Of a DNA stretch of 39,854 bases, positions 8,501-16,907 are shown one piece after another. The notes beneath the pieces are model-generated. The model was not told where the DNA came from and made no database searches. It saw nothing but the letters and a program-made list of their open reading frames with translations. How positions within the stretch are numbered: the first letter of the stretch is position 1; each line of letters starts with the position of its first letter. The stretch comes from JBAZWE01 sp041658605 (GTDB taxonomy: Bacteria; Actinomycetota; Thermoleophilia; BMS3ABIN01): positions 1 through 39,854 of the forward strand of contig JBAZZU010000020.1 in the NCBI GenBank assembly GCA_041658605.1, in the 5' to 3' direction. A program made the position numbers and the translations under genes.

Positions 8501-10060
8501 TTAGTACGCCCCGCGTTTCCGCACTATCGCCATGACCGTCCTCAGGATTATCTTTACATCCCACCTGAGGGTCCAGTTGGTTACGTAAAGATAATCGAGC
8601 TGCACCATCTCCTCGTACGGGATGTCACTGCGGCCCATAATCTGCCACAGGCCGGTAATCCCCGGCTGGACCATGTGGCGCATGTCGGCGGTGCCCGAAC
8701 AGGCTTCCGCCTCAGCATAAGGCAGCGGCCGTGGACCCACGAGGCTCATCTCACCCTTGAAGACGTTTATCAGCTGCGGCAGCTCGTCGATGCTCGTGCG
8801 CCTGATAATGCGACCCACCCTTGTTATTCGCGGATCGTCCTTCATCTTGAAAATAGGCCCGGTGGTATCGCTCATGTCGGCCAGCTCGTCACGCTGGCTC
8901 TCGGCCTCCGTGTGCATGGAACGGAACTTGTACATATCGAAACGCCTGTGTTTCTTTCCCATCCGCTCCTGCCTGAAAAAGACAGGCCCGGGCGAGTCAA
9001 GCTTTATAAGTAAAGCCACCAGCAGCAACAGCGGTGTGAGGATCAGGGATACACAGAAAGTCCCGAAAAGATCCATAAATCTTTTGGCCACTCCCATGAC
9101 AAAACCATGCCGGGAATAGCGCGGCAGGCTCATCATGGGCAGCCCCTCGACGTCCTCCAGCTCTACCCTGTGTGATAACGCCTCAAAAAACCGCGGTATG
9201 ACGCTCACGTCCACCTTCATTTCCTGGCATTCGTGGATGACACCGAGTATCAGGGGATGCGGCGTTTTGGAAAAAGCGATTATTACCCTGCTGATCCCGT
9301 ATTTATCAACTATCGACCGCAGCTCGGAAGGCCGTCCGAGCAGCTGCACCGGCGTGGCCCGGGTTTCTTCTTCAAGTGAGCCCGTATCCAGAAATCCTAC
9401 GACGCGCAAGCCATATTCCTTGTGGCGGGCCAGCCTGCCAACCAGGCTTCTTCCCACCTCACCGGCGCCGACAACCAGAGTGCTTGTCCTGAACGGGTTG
9501 TAGAAAGAGATACCAATCCGTATCAGTGCCCTCCCCATGGGGAGCATGACCATCAGCATTACCCAGGATAAAGCGACAAAGACCCAGATGGCCCGACCAG
9601 AAGGATTGCCGTGGCCGGTCAGGATCAGAAAGGAATACATGACCCAGGCACCCACCGCTAGCGCGCCTATGGTTTCCGGAAGCTCATCGAAGGTCGAGAC
9701 TGAAAGCCGCCTGACCTCCCTGCGATAGACACCGTAGTACTGGAAGACCAGCATCCACAGGGGGATCGTCCCCAGGCCGGCCCAGAGGACACTCGTGTTC
9801 AATACTCCCAGCTGTGACCCGAGCAAGCCATCGAGACTTCCCTGGTTTACCAGAGTCTCGGCAGCGTAATAGGAGATAAAAACGGCGATACTAAGGGAAA
9901 TAAGATCAATAATGGGGATTACAAGTATATGCACGAGCCTCAGTAGCTGGAGCTCCCGCCGGGGCACTTCCCGTTCTTCTTCATACGGCATGAAGCTCCA
10001 CGCACCCGAAAGCTTTTCTTCCGGACGTTCTGATGCCTTAAGATTGGAAAAATTGTCCAA
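8501..10060 (-). CDS. Undecaprenyl-phosphate sugar phosphotransferase (WbaP/WcaJ type)
   Basis: This enzyme starts glycan assembly by moving a sugar-1-phosphate from a nucleotide sugar to undecaprenyl phosphate at the membrane. The 519-aa product has several N-terminal TM helices (about residues 40-175) and a nucleotide-binding Rossmann-like domain (about 185-310, with VVGAGEVGRSLVGRLARH). After one more helix comes the catalytic domain with MYKFRSMHTEAE, RRTSIDELPQLINVFKGE and MSLVGPRPLP. The DE pair in SIDELPQ corresponds to the catalytic dyad of the PglC/WcaJ family. The start is TTG at 10060 behind AAAGGG. It has its own promoter and terminator. Which sugar is transferred cannot be read from the sequence. 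Confidence 0.93.
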   Translation of the reverse strand: MDNFSNLKASERPEEKLSGAWSFMPYEEEREVPRRELQLLRLVHILVIPIIDLISLSIAVFISYYAAETLVNQGSLDGLLGSQLGVLNTSVLWAGLGTIPLWMLVFQYYGVYRREVRRLSVSTFDELPETIGALAVGAWVMYSFLILTGHGNPSGRAIWVFVALSWVMLMVMLPMGRALIRIGISFYNPFRTSTLVVGAGEVGRSLVGRLARHKEYGLRVVGFLDTGSLEEETRATPVQLLGRPSELRSIVDKYGISRVIIAFSKTPHPLILGVIHECQEMKVDVSVIPRFFEALSHRVELEDVEGLPMMSLPRYSRHGFVMGVAKRFMDLFGTFCVSLILTPLLLLVALLIKLDSPGPVFFRQERMGKKHRRFDMYKFRSMHTEAESQRDELADMSDTTGPIFKMKDDPRITRVGRIIRRTSIDELPQLINVFKGEMSLVGPRPLPYAEAEACSGTADMRHMVQPGITGLWQIMGRSDIPYEEMVQLDYLYVTNWTLRWDVKIILRTVMAIVRKRGAY

Positions 10061-10175
10061 TGTACCCTTTCCCCCTGGTGAAAAGCTCGGGAGGATATTT
10101 CTTAAACAGACAGCTTCTGGGGGGAATCAAAAACCTCGCAAAAGACACCTTTTCGCCAGCGTATCTTCTCAATCA

Positions 10176-10204
10176 TTTATACACTGACCATTATATATTG
10201 TCAA
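10176..10204 (-). promoter_or_regulatory. Consensus sigma-A promoter for the sugar transferase
   Basis: On the minus strand a perfect -35 TTGACA (10199-10204) is separated by 17 bases from -10 TATAAA (10176-10181). Transcription should start near 10169, leaving a leader of about 110 bases before the TTG at 10060. The 221-base gap 10061-10281 holds no gene. Confidence 0.75.
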
Positions 10205-10281
10205 TAATCCAATCATCTTGGTTATATTGACGTTGCCAGGATTATTTTCGGGAACATGCTGTTCGTTGCCGCTTTCTATAT

Positions 10282-11616
10282 TCACAGCGGTTTTATACTA
10301 CCAGCTCCCATGTATTCCTTCTGTGACAGACCGTGCAGAAGCCCCGCCGTGACCCAGAAAACGATATAGTTAGGCCAGATAAGCAGGGCGTCGAAAGTAA
10401 CGGTGTTGATCGATATTCCCACGATTCCCACCAGCGCGGCTAGCGCCCACGGTCGAGACGGTGTTTCACGCATGATAAACCTGACGCCTTCAACGACAAG
10501 CAGCAGCAGCATGCCGAGCCAGAGGATCAGGCCGATCAGCCCCTCCTCGAGAAATATGTTCAGATAATAATTATCAACCGGCAAACGTAGATTGCCTTCC
10601 TCCAGTGAGGCCCGTGTCACGTCGCTCAGATGGCTCCAGACAACATCGTCTCCCTTTTTGAGACCGACGCCGGTCAGTGGATGCTCGCCGATACCTCCGA
10701 TGGCGGCATTCCAGCCCTTGAGCCGTATACTGACGCTCATCTCAGAGCGATCTGACAGGTCATCCGATAACTTCTGCCAGAAAACGCCTGTTAAAACTGC
10801 CAGTATCGCCAAAAATACCGCGACAATATATATCGCCCGACTGCTTCGCAGGAAAACTGCGAAGAATACCATCACCCAGACGATGATTATTCCCAATACG
10901 ATCCAGCTGCCCTTGGAGAATGTCAAAAACAGCGCCAGTGTTGCGACCGCGGTTGTTGCCATGGCAAATACGCGTTGCAGAATGTTACGCCCTGTATACC
11001 ACGCGAGCAGGCAGAACGGTAACAGCTGGATCAAAAAGGCTCCATATGACACCGGATGAACCAGGGATGATCCTACCCGATGCAGCTCTCCGAGCGGCTG
11101 CCCGACGGTGGTGGTCAATATATCCCCGTAGATGTAATTGTTCTGCAGGATGAATTCCATCAGCCCGTAAGAACAGGTTACGGAAGCCAGGCTGACAAAC
11201 AGCCACGTGATCCATCTGGCCAGATCGATCCTTTGGGAAAGAATTGCGGTCAGAAAAAAAAGGCCTGTGCCGAGCAGCCCGTATTTGACAGCCAGCAGGC
11301 TCTCCGGTGAAAACACATTGCGCAGCAGCAGGTAAGTGGAAAATGTCAGGACGGCTATATCGAGATAGCCGATTATCACCGTTTCGCGCCTCTTAATGGC
11401 AAATAAGACAGTGAAGGCAACTACAACCGGCAGGAGGATGCTCAAGGGGAGAGTGCGCTGCGATCCAAATATCGGCAGATCAATAATGAATGTTTCCGGA
11501 TAGAGGACCGAGACAAAAATCACGGTGAACAGAAGGGCCGCGGCAGCCCTATCGAGCAGGGATGTATTGCCGGGCGCGTTCGTCTGGAGCGAGATGTTAA
11601 TACCGTTGGTCTGCAA
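10282..11616 (-). CDS. O-antigen ligase / polymerase-like membrane protein
   Basis: This is a 444-aa polytopic membrane protein of the Wzy/WaaL (O-antigen ligase) superfamily. These enzymes polymerise lipid-linked oligosaccharides or ligate them to an acceptor outside the membrane. About ten hydrophobic helices are seen. The large outer loop near residues 290-345 contains GWNAAIGGIGEHPLTGVG and ends in DNYYLNIFLEEGLIG, the pattern typical of the family's conserved segment. The start is TTG at 11616, and no earlier in-frame start exists before a stop. No clear ribosome site precedes it, so the exact start is uncertain. Polymerase and ligase cannot be told apart from sequence. In a monoderm the product may be a wall-linked or secreted polysaccharide. 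Confidence 0.82.
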   Translation of the reverse strand: MQTNGINISLQTNAPGNTSLLDRAAAALLFTVIFVSVLYPETFIIDLPIFGSQRTLPLSILLPVVVAFTVLFAIKRRETVIIGYLDIAVLTFSTYLLLRNVFSPESLLAVKYGLLGTGLFFLTAILSQRIDLARWITWLFVSLASVTCSYGLMEFILQNNYIYGDILTTTVGQPLGELHRVGSSLVHPVSYGAFLIQLLPFCLLAWYTGRNILQRVFAMATTAVATLALFLTFSKGSWIVLGIIIVWVMVFFAVFLRSSRAIYIVAVFLAILAVLTGVFWQKLSDDLSDRSEMSVSIRLKGWNAAIGGIGEHPLTGVGLKKGDDVVWSHLSDVTRASLEEGNLRLPVDNYYLNIFLEEGLIGLILWLGMLLLLVVEGVRFIMRETPSRPWALAALVGIVGISINTVTFDALLIWPNYIVFWVTAGLLHGLSQKEYMGAGSIKPL

Positions 11617-11789
11617 TGAATGCGAGTGTCAGCAAAACCTGAGTGCTAATGATATATCAGTTCGGTGCACCGGTCTAAATGACCTGCCTGGTGATCTCCG
11701 CTCCCGCATATAAAAAACTGGAAAAGGGTTGAAGTCCGCGAGGCAGGAAGATCTGTTGTTCAAAGGGAATCTGAGGTGACGCGATGCTT

Positions 11790-11827
11790 CAGGGGCGCGG
11801 CGCCTTCGGCGCCGCGCCCCTGTTTTT
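11790..11827 (+). terminator. Very strong plus-strand intrinsic terminator with no plus-strand gene before it
   Basis: A perfect 15-bp stem (11790-11804 with 11808-11822) closes on a three-base TTC loop and is followed on the plus strand by TTTTT (11823-11827). The stem is almost entirely G and C. On the minus strand the same hairpin follows the stop of nfnB by about 30 bases but has no T-run after it. It may therefore also end or protect the nfnB transcript. The 235-base gap 11617-11851 holds no convincing protein gene. Confidence 0.75.
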
Positions 11828-11851
11828 CTCACTCAATACAGCCGGCTGAAA

Positions 11852-13366
11852 CTACTTGGCGGCTGCTTTTTCCGCCGCTTTTTCCTGGGCCGCACTAATG
11901 GCTTCCTGCTCTTCATCTGTCAGCAGGGGCTGACCATTCAGGTAACGGTCTATCGAACGCGCTCCGGTCTTGCCCGCGCCCATGGCAAGGATAACAGTGG
12001 CGGCGCCGGTGACGATGTCGCCTCCGGCAAAGACGCCTTCCTTGCTGGTAGCGAGCGTATTGTCATCGGCGACTATATTTCCCCACTTGTTGAGGTCGAG
12101 ACCGCTCGTACTCTTGGTGAGTAGCGGGTTGGCCTTGGTGCCGACCGAGACGATGACGACGTCAACCGGAATGCGGCGTTCAGAGCCATCGACGGTCACG
12201 GGCCGGCGGCGTCCGCTGGCGTCCGGCTCTCCCAGTTCCATGTCCACGACCTCTATCTCCTCGACCCAGCCTTCGTTGTCACCGATTATCTGGGTCGGGT
12301 TGGTCAGCAGGTTGAAGATGATGCCTTCCTCTTCCGCGTGGTGGACTTCCTCGGCGCGAGCCGGCATCTCCTCGCGGGAGCGCCGGTAGATGAGATGGAC
12401 CTCGGCGCCCAGCCTGAGCGCCGTACGCGCCGAATCCATGGCGACATTGCCGCCGCCGATGACGGCGACTTTTTTACCGACCTTGATCGGCGTATCGTAT
12501 TCGGGGAACCTGTAAGCCTTCATCAGGTTGGACCGGGTCAGGAATTCGTTGGCGGAATAAACGCCGTTCAGATTCTCGCCGGGGATGTTCATGAACGAGG
12601 GTAGTCCGGCGCCATTGGCGAGGAAGACCGCGTCGTGTCCGTTTTCCATCATCTGGTCGACCGTCATGGTGCGTCCGATGACGTAGTCGAGCTTGATCTC
12701 GACGCCCAGACTCTCGACGTAATCGCACTCGCGCTGGACTATCGCTTTCGGCAGACGGAATTCCGGGATGCCGTATACCAGGACGCCACCCGGTTTGTGC
12801 AGGGCTTCGTAAATAGTGACGTCGTGGCCCATCTTGGCGAGCTCGCCGGCGCAGGTGACTCCGGCGGGACCCGAACCTACGACTCCTACATGTTTGCCGG
12901 TTTTGGCCGCGATAGCGGGCTTGCTCGACGTACCGTTTTTAAGCTCCCAGTCTGCCGCGAAGCGCTCGAGGCGGCCGATAGCAACCGGTTCCTGCTTCTT
13001 GCCTAGCACGCATAGAAGCTCGCACTGCTCTTCCTGCGGGCAGACACGGCCGCAGACCGCGGGAAAGCTGGTCGTCTCCTTCAGCTTGGCTATTGCCGCC
13101 GCTGGTTCACCGATCTCGATAGCCTTAATAAACGCCGGGATGTCAATTCCCACCGGACAGCCGTCGACGCACTTCGGCCGCTTGCACTGCAGACAGCGGC
13201 TGGCCTCAAGCCTGGCCATGTCCTCGTTGTAGCCGAGGGTCACCTCTTTGAAATTCGTGGCCCTGACCTTTGCAGGCTGCTCGGGCATTCCCGTGCGCGG
13301 AAGCTTCGGCCGCTTCGGTTTCTTTTCCGGCTTGTCGCCGGGCTTGTCATTGTTTACTTCATGCAT
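11852..13366 (-). CDS. nfnB: NADPH-binding flavoprotein of an NfnAB-type transhydrogenase (GltD-like)
   Basis: This 504-aa flavoprotein belongs to the GltD/NfnB family. NfnB carries the bifurcating FAD, two [4Fe-4S] clusters and an NADP(H) site, and with NfnA couples NADH, NADPH and ferredoxin. The N-terminal cluster region has RCLQCKRPKCVDGCP (about residues 57-71) and a second Cys group CGRVCPQEEQCELLC. The FAD fingerprint is GSGPAGVTCAGELAKMGHDV and the NADPH Rossmann site is VIGGGNVAMDSARTALRLGA. The ATG start lies inside the 3' end of nfnA (13-base overlap), so the two are translationally coupled. The adjacent nfnA makes glutamate synthase small subunit unlikely, since no large subunit gene is nearby. 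Sulfide dehydrogenase (SudAB) is the same architecture under another name. Confidence 0.9.
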   Translation of the reverse strand: MHEVNNDKPGDKPEKKPKRPKLPRTGMPEQPAKVRATNFKEVTLGYNEDMARLEASRCLQCKRPKCVDGCPVGIDIPAFIKAIEIGEPAAAIAKLKETTSFPAVCGRVCPQEEQCELLCVLGKKQEPVAIGRLERFAADWELKNGTSSKPAIAAKTGKHVGVVGSGPAGVTCAGELAKMGHDVTIYEALHKPGGVLVYGIPEFRLPKAIVQRECDYVESLGVEIKLDYVIGRTMTVDQMMENGHDAVFLANGAGLPSFMNIPGENLNGVYSANEFLTRSNLMKAYRFPEYDTPIKVGKKVAVIGGGNVAMDSARTALRLGAEVHLIYRRSREEMPARAEEVHHAEEEGIIFNLLTNPTQIIGDNEGWVEEIEVVDMELGEPDASGRRRPVTVDGSERRIPVDVVIVSVGTKANPLLTKSTSGLDLNKWGNIVADDNTLATSKEGVFAGGDIVTGAATVILAMGAGKTGARSIDRYLNGQPLLTDEEQEAISAAQEKAAEKAAAK

Positions 13367-14199
13367 TTCTTATCACCACCGCATTCAACGTAGAGTTCCA
13401 GTGATTCCTTTTCCTGGGACAGGTACTGGCGCTGGCGCGACATCAGCAGGTCGAAGTCGACCTGGTGCCCGTCGAACTCGGGACCGTCGACGCAGACGAA
13501 CTTGGTCTCACCGCCTACGTTAACGCGGCAGGCGCCGCACATGCCGGTGCCGTCCACCATTATCGAGTTCAGGCTGACGATGGTCTTGACGCCGAACTCC
13601 TCAGTGGTCTTGCAGCAGAATTTCATCATTATCCCTGGGCCTATCGCGTAGATGAGGTCGATGCCCCCGGCCTCACAAAGCTCCTTGAGTGGCTCGGTGA
13701 CCAGACAGTGGCGGCCGCAGCTGCCATCGTCGGTGGTCACGATAAGCTCGTCGCTGATCTCCCGCATCTTGTCTTCCCAGAGCAGCAGGCTCTCGTTGCG
13801 GGCGGCAACGATGGAGATAACCTTGTTGCCGGCCTCCTTGAGGGCCCTGGCGATGGGATAGACGGGGGCCACGCCGACACCGCCACCGGCGCAGATGACA
13901 GTACCTACCTTCTCGATCTCGCTCGGCAGGCCCAGCGGCCCGATAAAGTTTGCCAGGGAGTCGCCCTTGCCAAGCTTCTGCAGATGGCGGGTTGACTTGC
14001 CGACCGCCTGGACGACAATGGTGATCGTGCCGGCCTCGCGGTCGAAGTCGGCGATGGTGAGCGGGATCCTCTCCCCCTCTTCGTGGATCCTCAGGACGAT
14101 GAACTGTCCCGGCTGTGCCGCCGCGGCGACTGCCGGGGCCTCGATGACCTGCATGTACACGTCATCTGAATAGTCGACTTTGTCAAGTATCTTATACAT
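13354..14199 (-). CDS. nfnA: NfnA-type ferredoxin-NAD(P) reductase subunit
   Basis: This 281-aa protein has the dihydroorotate-dehydrogenase electron-transfer subunit fold. An N-terminal FAD-binding barrel (RIHEEGERIPLTIADFD) is followed by an NAD-binding domain with GGGVGVAPVYPIARALKEAG near residue 110. A C-terminal Cys cluster, GTGMCGACRVNVGG plus FVCVDGPEF (about residues 220-240), fits a [2Fe-2S] site. In NfnAB this subunit takes electrons from NADH and passes them to NfnB for flavin-based bifurcation. The ATG at 14199 follows AGAGGAGG. It is 93 bases downstream of acsE and overlaps nfnB by 13 bases. In acetogens this transhydrogenase supplies NADPH and balances ferredoxin, which fits the position at the end of the acs operon. 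Confidence 0.9.
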   Translation of the reverse strand: MYKILDKVDYSDDVYMQVIEAPAVAAAAQPGQFIVLRIHEEGERIPLTIADFDREAGTITIVVQAVGKSTRHLQKLGKGDSLANFIGPLGLPSEIEKVGTVICAGGGVGVAPVYPIARALKEAGNKVISIVAARNESLLLWEDKMREISDELIVTTDDGSCGRHCLVTEPLKELCEAGGIDLIYAIGPGIMMKFCCKTTEEFGVKTIVSLNSIMVDGTGMCGACRVNVGGETKFVCVDGPEFDGHQVDFDLLMSRQRQYLSQEKESLELYVECGGDKKCMK

Positions 14200-14292
14200 G
14201 TCCTCCTCTTGTTCTATTGGTTCCGCGCTGTTTTAACGTGGTTCCCGGTTCCTGGAATCTGCCTGTTTCTTTTCCCGCCTGCTACTCCGGGA

Positions 14293-15081
14293 TTATTTAA
14301 GCTCCGCGTCGGAAACTGAGTAAAGCGATTCGTTCTTGAGCGCGTTGATGAGCCTGATGGTACGCATCATCTCGGGGTCCTTGGCGTTGCAGATGCACGA
14401 AGTCATGCCGCAGGCGGCCAGCATCGGCAGGTATGCGCGCTCGATGGAGCTGCGCAGCTCGTCGGGAGCGCCATTGGATGTGTTGGAAAGCCCACAGGTC
14501 GACTGCACCGGCTCCTCGAAGAGCTCGGGAAAGGACTTAAGGACGTTCTGTACGGCGACCGCGTGCGCCTGGCCGACCTCAACGCCGATCGGCAGGATGA
14601 TCGGATCGATCCAGATGCGAGAGTTGGAAATACCGAGGGCGTTTGCCGCCGCGACCAGCTCGTAGGCGATGGCGATGCGCTCGTCGGCGTCGATGGGAAT
14701 ATGCGTCGACATGGTCAGCCCGATGATCTCGCAGTCATATTTCGCGGCCAGCGGCAGGATCTTCTCCATCTTGTCCGGCTGGGCGCTGAAGGAGTTGAGC
14801 AGCGGTGGCTGTTTGCAGGCCTTGATGCCGGCCTCCATCGCCTCGGGATTGGTGGTATCGAGACACAATTGCAGGTCAGACGCTTCCTGCACGGTCTGTA
14901 CGACCCATTCCATCAGCTCAGCGCCGCCCTTGCGCGCCGGGCCCAGGTTGATGTCCAGCAGGTTGGCGCCCGCATCGGTGCACTGCTTCGCCAGCTGCTG
15001 AATCGGCTCCGCGACGCGGTTCTGCATCGCGTCACCGATCGACTTGTTCATCACATTGATATTCTCAGCAATCGCCTTCAT
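14293..15081 (-). CDS. acsE: Methyl-THF:corrinoid iron-sulfur protein methyltransferase
   Basis: AcsE transfers the methyl group of 5-methyl-tetrahydrofolate to the cob(I)amide of the corrinoid protein AcsC/AcsD. The 262-aa product is the usual family length and is a single pterin-binding TIM barrel. Visible motifs include GANLLDINLGPARKGG (pterin-site region), LCLDTTNPEAMEAGI, NSFSAQPDK and the STCGLSNTSNGAPDELR segment. The ATG at 15081 has an AGGAGG site seven bases upstream. A repeat-filled gap of 233 bases separates it from metF, so it may be transcribed with metF or from within the gap. The neighbours leave little doubt about the role. Confidence 0.96.
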   Translation of the reverse strand: MKAIAENINVMNKSIGDAMQNRVAEPIQQLAKQCTDAGANLLDINLGPARKGGAELMEWVVQTVQEASDLQLCLDTTNPEAMEAGIKACKQPPLLNSFSAQPDKMEKILPLAAKYDCEIIGLTMSTHIPIDADERIAIAYELVAAANALGISNSRIWIDPIILPIGVEVGQAHAVAVQNVLKSFPELFEEPVQSTCGLSNTSNGAPDELRSSIERAYLPMLAACGMTSCICNAKDPEMMRTIRLINALKNESLYSVSDAELK

Positions 15082-15140
15082 TAAGCCTCCTGTAAGTTAC
15101 ATTTACACGACGGGATTCAGCGCCCGCGGCATCTCATTAT

Positions 15141-15298
15141 ATAAGCAGATCCTTCGCTTCGCTCAGGATGACAACCGTTCGCTCTATTTAACGCCCGTTC
15201 GCTCAGGATAAAGCCTGTTCGCTCTATTAACGCCCGTTCGCTCTTTATGACGCCCGTTCGCTCAGAGCCTGCCCTGAACGCAGTGAAGGGATGACACC
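15141..15298. repeat. Dispersed intergenic repeat with a ~20-bp tandem array
   Basis: The metF-acsE gap starts with an element that ends in TTCGCTCAGGATGACAA (about 15141-15173). Next come five CGTTCGCTC-type units beginning near 15176, 15196, 15216, 15235 and 15255, a period of about 20 bases. The gap ends with a segment from 15258 to 15296 that closes in GAAGGGATGACA. Related elements occur in the acsB-acsC gap. There is no coding potential here. Confidence 0.8.
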
Positions 15299-15314
15299 TG
15301 GATTATGAACTGTT

Positions 15315-16238
15315 TCAACCCTGCTCAGCCGAACCAGGCTTCAGGCCCGCCCGCGACATTATCTCGGGAACCGCCGATTCCCATTCGACGGCCATGATAT
15401 GGACGCCGGCCACGCCATCGATCTCCCTGACGCGGTTTATCACCTCGACGCAGACATTTATCCCCTCGTCCTGCGCGTCCTGTGCGGCCGCCATGCGCTC
15501 GACCACCGCATCGGGAACGTCCATGCCAGCAACCCGGTTCTTCATGTACTTAGCCATGCCAGCGCTCTTGAGCGGCGCCACCCCGGCAAGTATCTTGCAC
15601 CGTTCGGTCACGCCCAGCTCGACACACTGGCGCATGAACTCCTCAAACTTGTCCACATTGTAGATTATCTGCGTCTGGCAGAAGTCTATGCCCGCATCCA
15701 CCTTCTTGGCCAGCCGTTGTGCGCGAAACGGGAACGGATCGGCATACGGGTTCGCCGCGGCGCCGATGAAAAGTTTCGGCGCGAAGCTGATCTCCTCGCC
15801 ACACTGGAACTGAGGCACGTCGCGCATCTCCTTCACCATCCTGATCAGGGTCACCGAATCCATGTCGAACACTCCGAGCGCTTCCGGATGGTTTCCGAAA
15901 CTCTGGTGGTCGCCGGTCAGGCAAAGCAGGTTCTTTATGCCCAGCGCTGCGGCGCCGAGTATGTCCGCCTGTATCGCCAGGCGGTTGCGGTCGCGGCAGG
16001 TCATCTGCATTATGGGCTCGAGCCCCTGGTCAATGGCGATCTTTGCCGCCGCCATGCTGCACATCCTGGCGATGGCGGTCTGGTTGTCGGTGATGTTGAC
16101 CGCGTCGGCATGGCCTTTGAGGATATTGGCCTTGTCGATGATGACCTGCGGATCCGCGCCTTTCGGCGGACCGAGTTCGGCGGTCACGGCGAATTTGCCG
16201 CCGGTCAGGACTTTTTCGAGTATGGAGCCGGACATCAT
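15315..16238 (-). CDS. metF: Methylenetetrahydrofolate reductase, catalytic subunit
   Basis: MetF reduces 5,10-methylene-THF to 5-methyl-THF, the last step of the methyl branch. The 307-aa TIM-barrel protein starts with VTAELGPPKGADP, carrying the conserved Glu of the family. It continues with VNITDNQTAIARM, IMQMTCRDRNRLAIQADILG and LCLTGDHQSFG, all typical FAD- and folate-site segments. The ATG at 16238 overlaps the 3' end of metV by four bases, so the pair is translationally coupled. With MetV beside it, this is the acetogen-type two-subunit enzyme, which usually needs an extra electron-transfer partner rather than binding NADH itself. The flavoprotein gene just upstream of metV is the obvious candidate. 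Confidence 0.95.
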   Translation of the reverse strand: MMSGSILEKVLTGGKFAVTAELGPPKGADPQVIIDKANILKGHADAVNITDNQTAIARMCSMAAAKIAIDQGLEPIMQMTCRDRNRLAIQADILGAAALGIKNLLCLTGDHQSFGNHPEALGVFDMDSVTLIRMVKEMRDVPQFQCGEEISFAPKLFIGAAANPYADPFPFRAQRLAKKVDAGIDFCQTQIIYNVDKFEEFMRQCVELGVTERCKILAGVAPLKSAGMAKYMKNRVAGMDVPDAVVERMAAAQDAQDEGINVCVEVINRVREIDGVAGVHIMAVEWESAVPEIMSRAGLKPGSAEQG

Positions 16239-16903
16239 GGCTCGAATCCTTCCTTCTTCATCGTGCGCGGACCGCCTGAATTGGATTTCGACCAGTTCTT
16301 GGGACCGCCTATGCGACCCAGATTACCTTCAAGCCCGAAGGTCGCCAGTTTGTCGTAAATAAGCTGCCATACGCAGGGAACCTCAGCCGAGATCTCGCAG
16401 TGGCCTCCCTGTGAACCGCCGCATGGCCCGTTCAGCAGCTGCTTGGCGCAGCGCGCAATCGGGCAGATTCCGCCGGTGTTGAAGATTCCGCAATCGCCGC
16501 AGGCGACGCAGTATTCACTCCAGACATGGTGCTTTTTGACCACGGCCAGCATGTTTGTGTTCATTGCCGGCGCCACACGGACCTTGGGAAAACGCTCGGC
16601 GATCAGTTGAGGCCCGATGCTGCAGGCCATCGAAAGCACGAGGTCACTGCCATCTATCTGCGCTGCGATGGCGTCGACATACTCATTCTCGCACTGACGC
16701 AGGACGGTGACAGTCTCAACGCTGCCCTTGATGCTATCCTTCTCGCGCTGCAGGCGAAGCTGCGCAGTCAAAAGTTCGGCTTCCTTCTCTCCGCCTGTCA
16801 GACACACTGCCACGCACGTGTTGCATCCGACGACCAGGACCTTCTCGAACTGGTCAGTGACTGCTTTTATCTGCTCGAATGGTTTTTTTTCCGCGGCGAT
16901 CAT
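16235..16903 (-). CDS. metV: Methylenetetrahydrofolate reductase iron-sulfur subunit
   Basis: MetV is the small partner of MetF in anaerobes. The 222-aa product matches the methylene-THF reductase C-terminal family. Its N-terminal part contains VLVVGCNTCVAVCLTGG. A Cys-rich middle reads EYCVACGDCGIFNTGGICP, and NGPCGGSQGGHCE follows. These cysteines fit Fe-S or zinc binding. The ATG at 16903 is four bases after the stop of the upstream flavoprotein gene and the end overlaps metF, so the three proteins are probably made together. The ribosome site is weak (GAAAGAAG), which fits coupling to the upstream gene. Confidence 0.93.
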   Translation of the reverse strand: MIAAEKKPFEQIKAVTDQFEKVLVVGCNTCVAVCLTGGEKEAELLTAQLRLQREKDSIKGSVETVTVLRQCENEYVDAIAAQIDGSDLVLSMACSIGPQLIAERFPKVRVAPAMNTNMLAVVKKHHVWSEYCVACGDCGIFNTGGICPIARCAKQLLNGPCGGSQGGHCEISAEVPCVWQLIYDKLATFGLEGNLGRIGGPKNWSKSNSGGPRTMKKEGFEP

Positions 16904-16907
16904 CTGA

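Noticed and set aside
11629..11832. 67-aa minus-strand frame in the ligase-nfnB gap
   Set aside because: It starts inside the GC hairpin, is very Arg-rich and has no ribosome site.
11852..13366. Glutamate synthase small subunit
   Set aside because: There is no large subunit nearby. The overlap with an NfnA-type gene makes an NfnAB transhydrogenase the better call.
15399..16358. 319-aa open frame on the plus strand opposite metF and metV
   Set aside because: It is an antisense shadow of strong coding genes. It has no ribosome site and no recognisable protein features.
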